Below, piece by piece: positions 43,907 to 52,519 of a stretch of 64,000 nt of DNA. The stretch is from Sweltsa coloradensis (Eukaryota; Arthropoda; Insecta; Plecoptera; Chloroperlidae). Position numbers and translations under genes: made by a program. The notes under the pieces were generated by a model. The model made no database searches and was not told the origin of the DNA. It saw only the letters and a program-made list of their open reading frames with translations. Position 1 is the first letter of the stretch. Each line of letters starts with the position of its first letter. The stretch is taken from positions 1 through 64,000 of the forward strand of contig JAMZAV010003108.1 in assembly GCA_024449915.1 (NCBI GenBank). The letters are read 5' to 3'.

Positions 43907-44648
43907 CTAAGAAAATTAACTTAAATTACTACAAACAATACAAAAATATAAAGATGTGACAATAGGCTACATTGTTTTGTTTCAGTCACATAATACCAAT
44001 AACAATAATAACAAACCATGTCTTGTCAAGGCCTACTCAAAATCATAACTAGAGAATACAAAATAATATATCAATGACTATGGGTAACAGATTACAGACC
44101 TAGTCCGTGTTTATAAGGGCGACCCTCTCACGCACAAAAGTTTCACACAAAGGTGCCTACTATACCGCAACACCAAAAACACAAATTTCACAATAGAAGT
44201 TGCACCGTAACTTTAAAAATAAACTGTTATAATACACAATATCATAATCAAAAGACTTCATGACATGCAAGAATTGTGAAAAAGATAAGTTAAAAATGTA
44301 AAAAAACTAAAAAAGTAATGCCTAGTATCGAACCAGGGTCCGTGTCCACCCGACTCTAGTTCGCTACCGACTACGCTACTGTGCATCTAAAGACTGACAG
44401 TATTGCTCGTGTATACTAAACAGTGCTTAGGTAAATATTTTATGTAGGGCTAGAATAAAACCTGGCACAAGACACAATACACAATGTTATAAACGTTTTG
44501 GTTTTAGGCTCTAAAAATATCACAAGTGCATCAGGGGGTTGACACAAAGCTTTATGCAAAAACCGAGGCCTAGGGCCTGGGGCCTAGGTCTTAGGCTGTT
44601 AGACGGCTTGTTTTTACATAAACTTGGATCTAATAACTGTAAGCTTAC
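43907..44648 (-). other. Intron of the transposase gene
   Basis: 742 bases with GTAAGC at the donor and TTAATTTTCTTAG at the acceptor on the minus strand. Both flanking exon ends are phase 0. It is AT-rich and carries a tRNA-like sequence at 44330-44402. Confidence 0.7.
44330..44402 (-). tRNA. tRNA-like pseudogene inside the transposase intron
   Basis: On the minus strand TAGCGTAGTCGGTAGCGAAC fits an A box and D arm, and CCTGGTTCGATACTAGG forms a five-pair T arm with B box GGTTCGATACT. The anticodon stem does not pair well and no clear acceptor stem is visible. A tRNA fossil or a piece of a tRNA-derived SINE. Confidence 0.5.
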
Positions 44649-45089
44649 CTCAGGAGTTAAGACGTCATCCAACATTAACAATGTCCTTTTCTGTCGGCGT
44701 ACTTTTCGGCGTGGAGTTGTTTGCAACTGATGTTGTGTTGACTGGTCAGATTCAATGAAAATGATTCTTTCCTCTTCTTGGGCCTTATTGAACACTCGGA
44801 TGTGGGGTTCAGGTGTATTATCGAACGAAACCCCCACAACGAAAACATCACAATCACTAGGCTTAGCCACACTATATTCATTATTTGACTGTGGAAAGAG
44901 CACAGCTAGCTTTTTAGCACGCCATGCCTCCATGGTTAACACTATTATCAGCAACAAGTTGATCCAGGAGGAAGCAAGTCTTGATATTCTTCTTTGTATT
45001 ATTTCTTTCTAATGTTGGCCACAAAAAATGGCCAGACAATATCATTTAAACTTTCAAATGTTGGTCTACATTGCTACTTTATATTCAAC

Positions 45090-45225
45090 AAAGCCAATCA
45101 GCAGAATGGAACCAAGTGGGTTGGTTCCAAAAAATGTTGCCTGTTTGTAATAAGCAGAAAGGATCCAAGTGGGTTGATTTCATTCTGCTTTATACAACAT
45201 TATGCAGTTTTTTATTTTGCTTATA
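45090..45225. promoter_or_regulatory. Right subterminal TIR-like motifs
   Basis: Four related words in ~130 bases: AGCAGAATGGAACCAAG (about 45099), TGGGTTGGTTCC (about 45117), AGCAGAAAGGATCCAAGTGG (about 45152) and TTGATTTCATTCTGC (about 45175). They resemble the TIR core in both orientations, more densely than on the left side. Probable transposase-binding sites. Confidence 0.65.
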
Positions 45226-45326
45226 GAGTGCAGCACGTGTTTAGTTTTTGCATGGGATTTTAAACGAAGCTAGAGGCATCTATTATCAATACCCAGAACC
45301 CCCTAACTCGGAAATTTCATTTTTGT

Positions 45327-45355
45327 GGGTTGGTTCCTTTCTGCATAACACCGTC
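45327..45355 (-). repeat. Right TIR of the DNA transposon
   Basis: 29 bp, GGGTTGGTTCCTTTCTGCAT then AACACCGTC, the exact reverse complement of the left TIR. Similarity continues inward with one gap (ACAA after CCC). Confidence 0.9.
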
Positions 45356-45377
45356 CAAATAGGGTACCACAAATTGC

Positions 45378-45692
45378 GCAAGCAATTTGATCTCTCCTAA
45401 TCATACAAGAACTTCAATCATATGATAACACTGACAAATTTTCAAAATTTATCTTTCAAAATAGTTAATTCAGCAAGGTTTAATTTACATGTAACATTTT
45501 ATTCTTCATTTAAATTAATAATTTTTCTTTTGCTATAACTATCATCTCCATCATTATATTTCCCTTTTTAACAAAGTAAACAATATAATCATCAAATACA
45601 CAAAACACTCATTTCATTAACTAACAATATCACAGGCGGAACAATAGTACCTAACTGGTAAAAGCGTTCTAGTTTCTCACGTGCAATATTGC
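45378..45692 (+). mobile_element. Family C: LINE 3' end, 5'-truncated
   Basis: Starts near TTTGATCTCTCCTAATCATA, matching 32.19 kb, then AT-rich 3' region and GGCGGAACAATAGTACCTAA, TGGTAAAAGCGTTCTAGTTT and CTCACGT. Lies 22 bases outside the right TIR of the DNA transposon. Confidence 0.7.
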
Positions 45693-46510
45693 TCTTGTAT
45701 TGAACGGTTCCACTGCAGGTTGCTGTTTGTCTGGAGAACTGCCGTGGCTGTCACAAAATACACGTTTACGAGTATCGCTTGAAGGCAGAGCCACACTTCG
45801 CGCATTCGTCAGGTTTAATTAACCCCATACTGCTTCAAAACTCCTAGATCTCTGTTTAAACGTATCAACTCTGGCATTGTTAACATCCAACAATTCCTAA
45901 TAGTGAAGGCATCTTGGTTTTTAATTTATATTATTTTATCCTGATTGTTGATTATTTTTTACAACTTCTCTTCATATTTTAATGTTTGCATCATTCTCGA
46001 TGGTTGGCACTCAACATGCTTTCTATAGCGATGCAGCATTTGAGGTTTCGATTCAGAGTCGTCTCCACCCTTGCGACGTTGTTAGCGTAATTGTTGTTGA
46101 AAACAGTTGCTTCACATTCAGCAGAAGCTGAAGCCATCCTTGCTCAAGCTGTTGTTTCTATCCAAATGTCCATTGGCTGGCCAGAGTAATATCAATATAT
46201 TAATCATATCAGTCAGTCAGAGAGTGATTGGAATGGATTGATACGTTTACGTAAACGATCATGATCATTTTCTGCGGCGATTTCGGCCTCTTTAAAGCCT
46301 GCAATAGCATTGCTAAAAAATTATTCGACAATTTTAACTTTTATTTGAGAGAAAACGCGTCGTGCGTCCCAAGTCACCATGCGACTCGTGGACCCAAGAC
46401 TACCGATTTGGCGATTTTGATCGACCTGGAACGAAATCGAGTTGACTCAAGACTTGGCCTCCTGTGCATGTGATCGATATGATAAGCAGCACCATTGTCA
46501 ACCACACTTG
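45693..46510. other. No recognised gene; one unidentified ORF
   Basis: The + frame 46261-46473 reads MIIFCGDFGLFKACNSIAKK and later VPSHHATRGPKTTDLAILID. It has a natural composition but no family I recognise. The rest is unassigned. Confidence 0.3.
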
Positions 46511-46845
46511 TTTCAAGTGAATGTGCACAAACTAAAAACCAGACCTGATATTTTTATTGGTGGTAAGAAATGTGTGAATAACGCAGGAAATGCACCGTTT
46601 TGTTCAAGATCAACATTATACGTAGTTTCAAATTCCCAAGGAATGAGTTTTGTTTTCCTTCGGAAATTTTGGCTCCTCGGTTTGGTCTTAAAGCTTTGCT
46701 TGATCACCCTCATAGCAAGGTTGGTACCAAAACATGGTGGTTATCCACAATTATGGAAAAAGAAAATTTGGAAGATTCCAATAAACCTGAAATGGGCACT
46801 GATAACTAGAGTGCCCTAAAACAACATTAACTAACTAGCTAGCTC
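46511..46845 (+). mobile_element. Retroposon ending in GGGCAC...GTGCCC hairpin
   Basis: The 3' end is GGGCACTGATAACTAGAGTG CCC-type: GGGCAC and GTGCCC pair around TGATAACTAGA, followed by TAAAACAACATTAACTAACT. The same design ends the LINE fragments at 50.7 and 56.05 kb, with a longer loop. The upstream frame (46442-46819) has no RNase H motif that I can read. Start uncertain. Confidence 0.45.
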
Positions 46846-46919
46846 CTTGCAGGCAATGCGTGTTAAGTATAATAGTCTATATAAAGTTAACACAAACATA
46901 TCTCAACATAGGTTTTTCA

Positions 46920-47140
46920 AGGAGTTTTAACATGGTGTTCTGCTGTGAGCCTGGCCATGTCGGTATTACAGGGAGTATAAAGCTGCTTGCCAGCGCGAGC
47001 GATGACAGACGATTACCACGACGTGAGAATCCGACTTTCTTCCCCCTACCCGGGCTGGTTCTGACCAGCATGGGACATTCCTCCCCCCACATTGTGACCA
47101 AACGGTTGACGCGCCCTTAAACCAAATAAAGTAAAACACC
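46920..47140 (+). mobile_element. Family E: LINE RNase H scrap and 3' end
   Basis: CEPGHVGITGS at about 46948-46980 matches the VPGHxGIxGN motif of LINE RNase H. Then CCACGACGTGAGAATCCG, GGGCTGGTTCTGACCAGCAT (a perfect hairpin shared with family A), GTGACCAAACGGTTGACGCG and CCCTTAAACCAAATAAAG. The 3' part matches 24050-24170. Strongly 5'-truncated. Confidence 0.55.
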
Positions 47141-47499
47141 ACAGATGTCAGAACTGCGTATAAACAATGCCTTGCAGGATTAGGTCAAACTGCATGGAAG
47201 CCAGCTCGGGAGAATCAGGTGACTAACCTCCAGCCCACAACATTCCAACCTCGCGTATCTTATGTCGCGGGGATGTTTTGATACTTGCTTCGTATTGGAC
47301 GAACTACATGACTCATACTTATCTCATGACGCTCATGTTTATATGTAAGAATTGTTACACGTAGCTGTACAACATATTTCAGTCTCTTGTGCAAAACATC
47401 ACAATTATGACGCCTGCTGCTTCAGCTGCCGTCTCCTATGGGAGGAAATATTTAGCAATAAAATCGAAACGCTGGCAAAGTCTACAAATGACTTTTGAG
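47141..47499. other. No recognised gene
   Basis: Unassigned spacer of moderate GC content. Confidence 0.4.
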
Positions 47500-47722
47500 T
47501 AACAAATAAAATTTAGAATTGAAAAGTACCAAACATCAACAATAAATATTAAATAATATCTTGCTGGCGCAAATATAATATTATCTACGTGACATCAAAT
47601 ATAATATCATCATCATTGTAATAACTATATTATTAGAATACAAACACAACAAATTTAAATTGATTTATATAGGCGGCGTAATTTAAACTTCCCGGTTGAA
47701 GCGCCCTAGATTCTCACGTCGC
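47500..47722 (+). mobile_element. Family C: LINE 3' end
   Basis: AT-rich 3' region, then TATAGGCGGCGTAATTTAAA, CTTCCCGGTTGAAGCGCCCT and AGATTCTCACGTCG. The GGCGGCG / GCGCC ends can form the 3' hairpin. Confidence 0.65.
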
Positions 47723-48079
47723 CTACGAAGACCACCTCAGCAAATACACAGACTTCAAGTTGCTTCACGAGAGTGTCAACTATGGGCGCACCCTGGAGGT
47801 GCGTTAAGAGGTTTCAAGAAGACTTATCTTCCCCGGCCGATGTTTAGTGCACAGCCCACATAACGTGTTGTCCAGGACACAGCACAGATGGAGGTCGAGC
47901 ACATCACAACACCGCGTCCGTTATCATGTAGCTTATGTTAGTCCTTGATTTCACGTAGTCATTTTCGACATTATTGAATCATTATTGTGCAACAATCTGG
48001 CACGGGGCAGTTACTGTTTACCGTTTTGCTACACTTGGCCTTCCTGCCGGTGATGGCAACGTTTAGAAGATTCGTTTAA
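47723..48079. other. No recognised gene
   Basis: Unassigned. No open frame or repeat recognised. Confidence 0.4.
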
Positions 48080-48320
48080 CTTTCCCCTTCCCTTTGACTA
48101 CCTCCCCGACGGCGACGACAATGACCACACGGACGGATGACAGACGGAAACGACCACGATGTGGGGGAACCCCTGCCCTACCCATACGCTTGTGGCTGGT
48201 TAGAACCAGCACAGGCCTGTCCACCCCTTGTCCCCCCGCGTCATCCCCTTACGTCCCTCCCTTCGTCTCGATTAGCCAAGTTGCATAAATATGTGACGAT
48301 AAGCAATATCCAATCAATTT
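48080..48320 (+). mobile_element. Family A retroposon, 5'-truncated
   Basis: Starts AACTTTCCCCTTCCCTTTGA and ends AAGCAATATCCAATCAATTT. The hairpin word reads GGCTGGTTAGAACCAGCACA: loop TAGA, stem kept, consistent with selection on pairing or with chance. Confidence 0.85.
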
Positions 48321-48802
48321 GACGTGACAGAAGTCGCATAATAGCTGGTCGTAGAAGTCTTGCGGCTCATCAGATTGTCCATTCTCGATTGTTCATCTCT
48401 GCTAAAGTTTGGTGGACTACAGTATTTTTCTCCTCTTTTTCCTTATTGTTGCTAACAGTCTAGTACCAAGTGCAAAGTCTGGTTTGTCGGTGAGCGTGGG
48501 CGTCTATCAACATGTGAAGTTGCTTCTTCATCGAGGTCATTTTGGTGAAATTCTGGGCGTTTTACAACGTAAATCCATTTTTTAAAAACTTTTTATCAAC
48601 TAAAATCCCTTTTTTATTCCAAAAGCTTTCTCTTACAAGGTAATTTTTGAAAACTGTACGTTTTAAAGCATCATAATAGCCAACTTTGTATATCTACTCA
48701 AATCCTCTTTTGGTCAGATGGTAATTTGCCTTTAGGTTCGCATTAAAACGTGAAAGTGCACTTTCAGCTTTTTTTGCTAAAAGGGGGCGGGGGTGCACCC
48801 TC
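48321..48802. other. No recognised gene
   Basis: Unassigned. The minus frame 48694-48909 runs into the SINE below. Confidence 0.4.
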
Positions 48803-48812
48803 CCCTTCCACA

Positions 48813-49231
48813 TAAGCCAGCGGTTTAGCTGAGCTCGTTTAACCGGTTCCCACTCGAACACCGAAGTTAAGCAGAATCGGGCGTGGTCATGGGTAGAGTG
48901 GGTGACCACTCTTCCCTGAAACTCACGTATACCGCTGGTTAGAGCAGATGGAGGGATCGAAAGCTAGTGTAACGGCTTCGTTCTCCTCGACGTCTGCTCG
49001 GCAGTCCGGGTGAGTGGAGGAACCTATATGACTGTCAAAGTTACACAGTCCTTTCGGATGGAACGTTAAGCCGTTGGTCCCCTTGGTACTTTTCGAAAGG
49101 AGTAGGCTACGTGCCGGTACCGGGTTTCCCCTCCTCCCTTCTGTTCATACTTCATCCTCATCTATCACCACTCATCGTCTCGATTAGCCAAAGTGCATAA
49201 ATATGAGACGTTAAGCAATATCCAATCCAAT
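48813..49231 (+). mobile_element. 5S rRNA-headed SINE with family A tail
   Basis: A 419-bp SINE flanked by the 10-bp duplication CCCTTCCACA (48803-48812 and 49232-49241). The head (48816-48939) resembles 5S rRNA: ends CCAGCGGT and ACCGCTGG pair as helix I, and CACCGAAGTTAAGCAGAATC, GGGCGTGGTCATGGGTAGAG and TGGGTGACCAC match the internal A box, intermediate element and C box of 5S genes. The middle carries GGATGGAACGTTAAGCCGTT and GGTCCCC, similar to a domain seen in other invertebrate SINEs. The last ~64 bases (from 49168, CATCGTCTCGATTAGCCAAA) equal the family A tail. 5S-derived SINEs use RNA polymerase III and borrow a LINE's reverse transcriptase through the shared tail. Confidence 0.85.
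48816..48939 (+). pseudogene. 5S rRNA-like head domain of the SINE
   Basis: 124 bases, close to the usual 5S length of about 120. Helix I pairs fully over eight bases. The C-box-like block reads TGGGTAGAGTGGGTGACCAC. The first third is diverged from 5S (AGCTCGTTTAACCGGTTCCC), so it is a derived SINE promoter rather than a genuine rRNA gene. Confidence 0.8.
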
Positions 49232-49241
49232 CCCTTCCACA

Positions 49242-49457
49242 CCCTAGGATTCGCCACTGACTGTCAACAATAGGGCCACTTTTTTGTGCCTGAGTTATTT
49301 TTCTTATTCAAAGGCACCTGTTGCTTTTCTTATCAGGTTATTTACGGGCTCATTAACGAGATGGTATTTTCTACATAATTTGTTTCTATTCTCAATGAAA
49401 TAATTTCACTGATTTTGTATTTTCGATGGTGTAATTGTGTGCTGCTTTGATTTTGTG
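49242..49457. other. No recognised gene
   Basis: Unassigned spacer between the SINE and a family A copy. Confidence 0.4.
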
Positions 49458-49807
49458 CAGGGCCATCAAATTTCAACTCGCAACCTTCTCGTGGTTTGGC
49501 CCGTGATTAGGGGAAATTTTCTCCCTGAACCTAATGGCGAGCTCAGGTTTCGTCGTCGGGGAACTTTCTTATTCCCTTTGACTACCTCCCCGACGGCGAC
49601 GACAAAGGGACAACACGGACGGATGATGACACAGACGGAGACGACCACGACGTGGGGGAACCCCTGCCCTCCCAATATGCTTGTGGCTGGTTCTGACCAG
49701 CACAGGCCTGTCCACCCCTTGTCCCCCCGCGCCCATCCCTTACGTCCCTCCCTTCGTCTCGATTAGCCAAGTTGCATAAATATGAGACGTAAAGCAATAC
49801 CCAAAAT
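49458..49807 (+). mobile_element. Family A retroposon, full length
   Basis: Starts GGGCCATCAAATTTCAACTC and ends AAGCAATACCCAAAATCCAA. Hairpin 1 reads GGGGAAATTTTCTCCC (shifted pairing), GCTGGTTCTGACCAGC is perfect. A LINE RNase H fragment starts directly after the tail. Confidence 0.9.
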
Positions 49808-50765
49808 CCAAATCTGACATCCAATACTCAATTTCAAGCATTATTTCAAGAAAAACGTTCTCATTTTCATGACTATAGCAGCATCTTTACAGATGGCTCT
49901 AGAATGGATGATTTAGTTGTTTGTGCTTATACTACTGATGCTGGTAACTTTACTTTCCACCTCCACCTAATGTTCAGTGTGTATAATGCTGTACTGTTTG
50001 CATTACTTCAAAGCCTACTATATGTCCAAAGGAGTAACGAATCAAAGTTTCTAATCTGCACAGACTCTTGAGTTCCCTGTAAGCAATGTCTGAAATTTAA
50101 GTCATCCCATAATTTACAAGATTCAGATTATACTTACAAATTTTTCCTATGAACAAAAGTCTGTAGTATTTTGTTGGGTCCCTGGTCATTGCGGGATCTT
50201 AGGTAACGAAGTAGCAGACAAATGTGCAAAATCAGCATGCGAAAAGGACAGCATAGACTGTCAGCTTATAATTCCTTCAGTTTTAAAAGCATTTTGTGAA
50301 CAAAAGCTTAAAGAGCAATGGCAATATTTCTGGAACAAGATTGAAAACAATAAATTGCGTCAAATCAAGAATAGCACGGCAGCCTGGATCTCTTCACGTC
50401 GCTCCTCTCGCCGTGAAGAAGTGGTTCTGGCTCGTTTAAGAATCGGGCACACATACCTCACTCACGGATATCTTCTAAGAGGTGAAGATCCTCCCATTTG
50501 TGATGAGTGTGGCGAAGTTTTAACTATTAAACACGTTTTAGAAACCTGTACAAAATATAGTAGTGGTAGAAAAGAATTTAATTTAAAACCTTCCCTCAAA
50601 GAAATTTTATCAGACAACTCCACGACAAGCGATAATGTTATTTATTTCTTACGTTAAGTAAACCTTTTAAATTCAATTTGAAATTCATATATATTTAGCA
50701 ATCAGAAAATTTGATGGGCACTGATAACTTTACTGTTTTGTGCCCTTAAACCCCAATACTAACTA
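49808..50765 (+). pseudogene. LINE RNase H and C-terminal fragment, with 3' end
   Basis: 5'-truncated LINE. IFTDGSRMDDLVVCAYTTDA (about 49888) holds the first RNase H aspartate; YNAVLFALLQSL has Val where the catalytic Glu is expected (usually A-E-L); FLICTDS holds the third acidic residue. FWVPGHCGILGNEVADKCAK (about 50170) ends the domain. The frame 50355-50657 then reads REEVVLARLRIGHTYLTHGY and CDECGEVLTIKHVLETCTK, the C-terminal Cys/His knuckle of I-type LINEs. The 3' end is GGGCACTG...TTGTGCCCTTAAAC plus CTAACTAACTAACTAG. Stops and frameshifts disable the RNase H. Confidence 0.85.
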
Positions 50766-51080
50766 ACTAACTAGTTTCCGGGCTTCCCAGAGGTCCTAGA
50801 CAGTCGTGAAAGGGCTCACAAGTTCAGGCTCGCTCCCGTTAAGACAGAACAAAAAACTAGAACGGCGTAGCTTGTGTCGCTGTCCCAAAAAATCAAAAAG
50901 TACTAAATCCAAATTTGACCACTTTTTATTTAATATTGGGACCCCTGAGAATCGATTTCAGTCAAAAATCCATACCTTCCCAAAATCGACTATTTTCACC
51001 AGTTACGCACTTCCGGCGTCGCCAATGGCGTTATATCAACGCCACGTCTATGAACTTTAACAATTTGGATTCGGGCGAAA
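50766..51080. other. Unidentified ORF region
   Basis: The frame 50806-51060 (84 codons) is Lys/Ser-rich without a motif. It ends just before a family A tail scrap. Confidence 0.3.
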
Positions 51081-51125
51081 AGACGAAGAGCAATATCAAA
51101 TTAAGCAATATCCAATCCAATCCTA
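51081..51125 (+). mobile_element. Family A tail scrap
   Basis: GAAGAGCAATATCAAATTAA followed by GCAATATCCAATCCAATCC. Only the last ~40 bases. Confidence 0.55.
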
Positions 51126-51910
51126 CTACAACCAACTCTATGTAATTTTTTTATTTGTGTTGAGTCAAAGTAATGACCTGCTACACAAAATGGAGCCAAT
51201 TGATTTTTTCTAACATGGATCTGTAGTTGCATCTGTGCAAGTGCTTTATTATTAATTTTTGTTGACAGCAGCGAGATGCGGTTTCTGTAGTTGGGAATTT
51301 AATTTCAACTACATAATATGTGCAACATGCATCTTGAGATGCTCCAAAAAAAGGAAAATCTCTATCGAGTAGCAAACCAACCTTTGAGAATACGAGTTTA
51401 ATTTCTCCCTACAATTTTCAAAACCGATTCCTCCAAATCCCTTACCCTTTTCATTGTAACGGAATCAACTTACTTGGCACCAAGTATCGACTCTGAAAGT
51501 GAGCCATCTACAGTTTTACAATAAACAGATTCATGTAACTATGATGCAGTAATTCTGCCAAGACGCAACTAATACCAAGAGGTTGGAGACGCCTGTGCAC
51601 GAGTAGTGCTTGCAGCCTGCTTGCAGGCAGACTGTAAAATATGGCTTGCTAAACTAAAAATAAAACATTTGCTGATCCCCCGTCCCCTTTACGTTCGACT
51701 GAAATAATTATGAAGTGATAATGATTCTACATTTATTAAAGGAATGAAATGTTTAACTAGTTGAAAGTCCGTGCTTAAGTCTTTGGCTTTTGTAACTCCT
51801 TGGACTAGAAAGTGTCCCGGTTGGTGGTTGCTCTGGGTGCTGGGTGCAATTGATGGAGACTGAACTCGAGAACATATATCTGTGCTCTCAATAAGTTTAA
51901 TGTCGCTTTT
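51126..51910. other. No recognised gene
   Basis: Frames at 51181-51375 (-) and 51689-52021 (-) have no motif; the latter overlaps a family A tail. Unassigned. Confidence 0.35.
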
Positions 51911-51996
51911 CGCGTCACCCCTTACGTCCCTCCCTTCGTCTCGATTAGCCAAGTTGCATAAATATGAGATGTTAAGCAATATCCAATCAATCCAAC
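51911..51996 (+). mobile_element. Family A 3' fragment
   Basis: CGCGTCACCCCTTACGTCCC through CGATTAGCCAAGTTGCATAA to AAGCAATATCCAATCAATCC. The last ~85 bases of the element. Confidence 0.8.
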
Positions 51997-52132
51997 AAGA
52001 GAAAGTTTTAATTTCTTCCAATATGTACCCAGGAGATCAAAGCAATGGCATTCCTGCAACCTTGTTAAAAAAAAGTAGAAAAAGCAGCTTTCTCTTTTTG
52101 TGTTCAGCAATTTTCTCTTTTTCCCTTGTCTG

Positions 52133-52519
52133 TTAACAGTGTAAATCTCGAATTTGACGGTCCACTGAGGTCCGTTTAAGTCCTGACAATATTCTGTTAA
52201 ATACAAAATGAAACAAAGTGTACACAAATAACATTATGGGGTCGAATATAACATATTCATTGTGTTGGAGCGGTTCCTTCACTGCGTGCATGGCTGGAGT
52301 ACCACATGGTTCTTCCAGCCCTGGAGAGACATACCTCGTTGATGCGGCACTTGGCACCACGCGCCCTGGACCTATAATGGAGTCATACCCAGGATGCTCT
52401 TTGTTACACTTCGTGTACCTCCATTTTAGATCGACCACCTCATGGTCCCTACTCAGATGGATATTGTAGTCTCGTCCTCTGGTGTAACCCAGGATACAAA
52501 ACTCACAGTCCTGAGTCAA
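52133..52519 (-). CDS. C2H2 zinc-finger ORF, possibly a LINE N-terminal piece
   Basis: A 128-codon minus-strand frame. CEFCILGYTRGRDYNIHLSR plus DH gives a C-x2-C-x12-H-x4-H finger near the N-terminus (residues 5-26), followed by WRYTKCNKEHPGYDSIIG. Single fingers of this kind occur near the N-termini of R2/NeSL-type LINE proteins and in many host factors. Downstream the frame loses similarity to anything I know. Upstream the frame stays open for a while (to about 52570) but with stops. Identity uncertain. It is among the few frames here that look genuinely protein-coding. Confidence 0.4.
   Translation of the reverse strand: MTQDCEFCILGYTRGRDYNIHLSRDHEVVDLKWRYTKCNKEHPGYDSIIGPGRVVPSAASTRYVSPGLEEPCGTPAMHAVKEPLQHNEYVIFDPIMLFVYTLFHFVFNRILSGLKRTSVDRQIRDLHC

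Larger units (their letters stand above)
41968..44933 (-). pseudogene. Spliced DDE-type transposase gene, frameshifted
   Basis: Exon 1 (44933-44649, 95 codons from MEAWRAKKLAVLFPQSNNE) ends CCTGAG|GTAAGC. Exon 2 starts after TTTTCTTAG at 43906 and reads AIVMMSDAGNSDWVAREN, so the junction keeps phase 0. Exon 2 then carries a basic stretch (RPKKGRKRKF), Cys pairs (CKCPLKC, CQKCDQF) and a catalytic-like core: FDLEKTLPLP, FYKRQLWVYN, WADSCGGQNRN and GHSFLPNDSDFSDIE. The Asp of FDLE, the Asp of WADS and the Glu of SDIE are a plausible D-D-E triad. This pattern recurs in uncharacterised transposase-like proteins of invertebrates (a family I recall as DUF7869; to be checked). Frame is lost near 43763 and again near 42472, where the two long exon-2 frames (412 and 169 codons) overlap. 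Intact length would be about 740 residues. Confidence 0.8.
41297..45355 (-). mobile_element. 4,059-bp DNA transposon with TIRs and a two-exon transposase
   Basis: Bounded by perfect 29-bp TIRs (GACGGTGTTATGCAG... at both ends) and a near-perfect 6-bp target duplication. It encodes one spliced transposase gene on the minus strand (44933 to 41968). TIR-like words (GCAGAAAGGAACCAA and variants) recur inside both ends, as transposase-binding sites do in many cut-and-paste elements. Its 3' coding end is partly duplicated at 41708-41808. The superfamily is uncertain: TIR start, 6-bp duplication and D-D-E motifs do not let me choose by eye. Frameshifts make this copy non-autonomous now, but sharp TIRs and target site suggest a fairly recent insertion. 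Confidence 0.85.
41291..45361. repeat. 6-bp target-site duplication pair of the DNA transposon
   Basis: TAAATA (41291-41296) lies directly outside the left TIR and CAAATA (45356-45361) directly outside the right one. Five of six bases match. This places the element borders and suggests a 6-bp staggered cut. The coordinates span the pair. Confidence 0.65.

Noticed and set aside
44520..44648. C-terminal part of the 145-codon minus ORF (VSLQLLDPSLCKNKPSN onward) as protein
   Set aside because: It lies after a strong splice donor (GAG|GTAAGC), and an in-phase acceptor exists downstream, so this part is better read as intron.
48816..48939. Functional 5S rRNA gene
   Set aside because: The 5' third is too diverged, and the sequence continues into a SINE body and a retroposon tail flanked by a target duplication.
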